Source: RGIG5270 sp045657185
GTDB taxonomy: Bacteria > Verrucomicrobiota > Lentisphaeria > Victivallales > Victivallaceae
Length of the DNA: 6,902 bases
Direction: 5' to 3'
NCBI GenBank assembly: GCA_045657185.1
Contig: JAZOSO010000061.1
Location: forward strand, 1-6,902
Below the pieces are notes generated by a model. That model ran no database searches. It was not told the origin of the DNA and worked only from the letters and a program-made list of their open reading frames with translations. Position numbers and translations under genes: made by a program. Of this stretch, positions 6,129 through 6,902 are shown piece by piece (positions within the stretch are counted from its first letter, which is position 1; the number at the start of each line of letters is the position of its first letter).

Positions 6129-6902
6129 AAAAAATATTATTGGCCTTGTTTTTTGCCGCACTTCTTGCAGGTTGTGCCGATGAATCGGACAATCATCCGC
6201 TTTTGCGCAAGGCGGCTCAGTCAAAACGCATGGGTGAATACCGCAATGCAGAAGTCTGCTATAAACGCTATCTTGCCAAAAATCCGAATGCTGCACAAAT
6301 ACATCTTAATCTGGCTCAACTGTATGATGAACATCTTGAGGACTATTTGCTGGCAGTTTACCATTATAAGGAATATTTGCGCTTGTGCGAAGATAAGGAA
6401 AGCAGTACTGCCAAGTCGGTGAAAACTTTTATTGTCCGCAGTGAAAAACGCTATGTAAACAAGACAAAAAGTGTTAAAAAAGTTTTTCTTACTGATGAAG
6501 CTGAAATTGAACGCCTGACTGCCGCTTACAAAAAACGCCTTGCCGATGAGGAGCAGAAACTTGCCCGTGAACTTGCGGAACTCAAAAAAGAGGCAGAAGA
6601 AGTAAAAACGCCTGCCGTTCCGGATAATATTTCTGCTGATTCAGCTGTTGCCGCTGATAAAAAAGAAGCTGCCGGAAATGTAAAAAAAGAATCTTCTGTA
6701 CAAAAATCTGATTCTGCCGTTTATAACGGGGGTCAGAGCGCAGTTCAAACTTCAGATAATTCCGGAGTGATTTCAGAGAAAGATATAAAGATTTCAGACA
6801 ATATTGCATCTGATTCTTCCGTTGCATCTGAAAATAAAAGAAAAAGTATTGAAGATGAGAAAGTTGCTGAAAAAAAACAGCCGGAAACGATAAAGGATTT
6901 TT
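6125..6902 (+). CDS. Predicted lipoprotein with TPR-like helices, coiled coil and low-complexity tail (partial)
   Basis: The reading frame is open from ATG 6125 to the window end (259 codons, no stop), so the C terminus is missing. The first 17 residues form a lipoprotein signal: MKK, a hydrophobic core ILLALFFAALLA, and the lipobox LAGC with Cys17 as the predicted lipidated residue, followed by Ala-Asp. Residues 26-58 (LLRKAAQSKRMGEYRNAEVCYKRYL..NP) and 59-90 read like two tetratricopeptide units. Residues 125-160 are a heptad-like Glu/Lys/Ala/Leu helix, probably coiled coil. From about 161 on it is Ser/Asp/Ala/Lys/Glu rich and probably disordered, with recurring S-D-S-x-V blocks at 170-175, 195-199 and 229-233. 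Such a tail may be a linker to a further domain outside the window. The start overlaps the rsmE stop (ATGA). I do not recognise the protein; a role in envelope assembly or as a scaffold is inference only. N-terminal half confidence is good, function low. Confidence 0.82.
   Translation, partial: MKKILLALFFAALLAGCADESDNHPLLRKAAQSKRMGEYRNAEVCYKRYLAKNPNAAQIHLNLAQLYDEHLEDYLLAVYHYKEYLRLCEDKESSTAKSVKTFIVRSEKRYVNKTKSVKKVFLTDEAEIERLTAAYKKRLADEEQKLARELAELKKEAEEVKTPAVPDNISADSAVAADKKEAAGNVKKESSVQKSDSAVYNGGQSAVQTSDNSGVISEKDIKISDNIASDSSVASENKRKSIEDEKVAEKKQPETIKDF

Noticed and set aside
6870..6877. Run of eight A bases near the window end as a programmed frameshift site
   Set aside because: The frame stays open beyond it to the edge and no stimulatory structure or alternative-frame domain can be seen; similar A-runs are common in this AT-leaning genome.
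1..6902. CRISPR array, insertion sequence, tRNA/rRNA gene or defence system
   Set aside because: No regularly spaced repeats, transposase motifs, tRNA cloverleaf or rRNA-like stretch were seen; after base 178 nearly every base belongs to the seven genes listed.

Overview
The window carries seven same-strand (+) genes, packed almost without gaps, behind a very AT-rich leader. By my count 34 of the first 177 bases are G or C (about 19%), while coding stretches sampled by eye run at about 45-50%. All seven products can be described. In order they are SecY, cytidylate kinase, a YbgC-type acyl-CoA thioesterase, a class I mannose-6-phosphate isomerase, arginyl-tRNA synthetase, the 16S rRNA methyltransferase RsmE, and the N-terminal 259 residues of a lipoprotein that runs off the right edge.

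Organism: the lipoprotein signal and the YbgC-type protein suit a diderm bacterium. ArgS has the wording seen in Bacteroidota-type enzymes (HLGHVRNN, KMKSREG), but nearly every gene has a purine-rich Shine-Dalgarno site, which most Bacteroidota lack. With the style of SecY, this makes the PVC group (Lentisphaerota or Verrucomicrobiota) my best guess. That is inference from remembered family features, not a phylogeny.

Layout: bases 1-177 hold no gene I can support. They contain A/T-tracts spaced by about one helical turn, a candidate sigma70-type promoter (-35 at 96-101, extended -10 at 116-124), and a perfect 7-bp inverted repeat lying on that -10. From 178 onward the genes are separated by 16 bases or fewer (15, 1, 1, 16, 8 and a 4-base overlap), with no terminator visible between them, so one transcript is likely. 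Two junctions are an identical TGA-A-ATG and the last is an ATGA overlap, which points to translational coupling.

Function: the genes do not form one pathway. They are a housekeeping mix: protein export (SecY), CMP/dCMP phosphorylation, thioester hydrolysis, the fructose-6-P/mannose-6-P branch point, arginine charging, ribosome modification, and an envelope lipoprotein. The points most worth a second look are secY lying outside the ribosomal-protein order usual for it, loss of the SecY arginine equivalent to E. coli Arg357, the possible operator on the promoter, and the uncharacterised TPR/coiled-coil lipoprotein. I found no CRISPR, insertion sequence, tRNA, rRNA or defence system.
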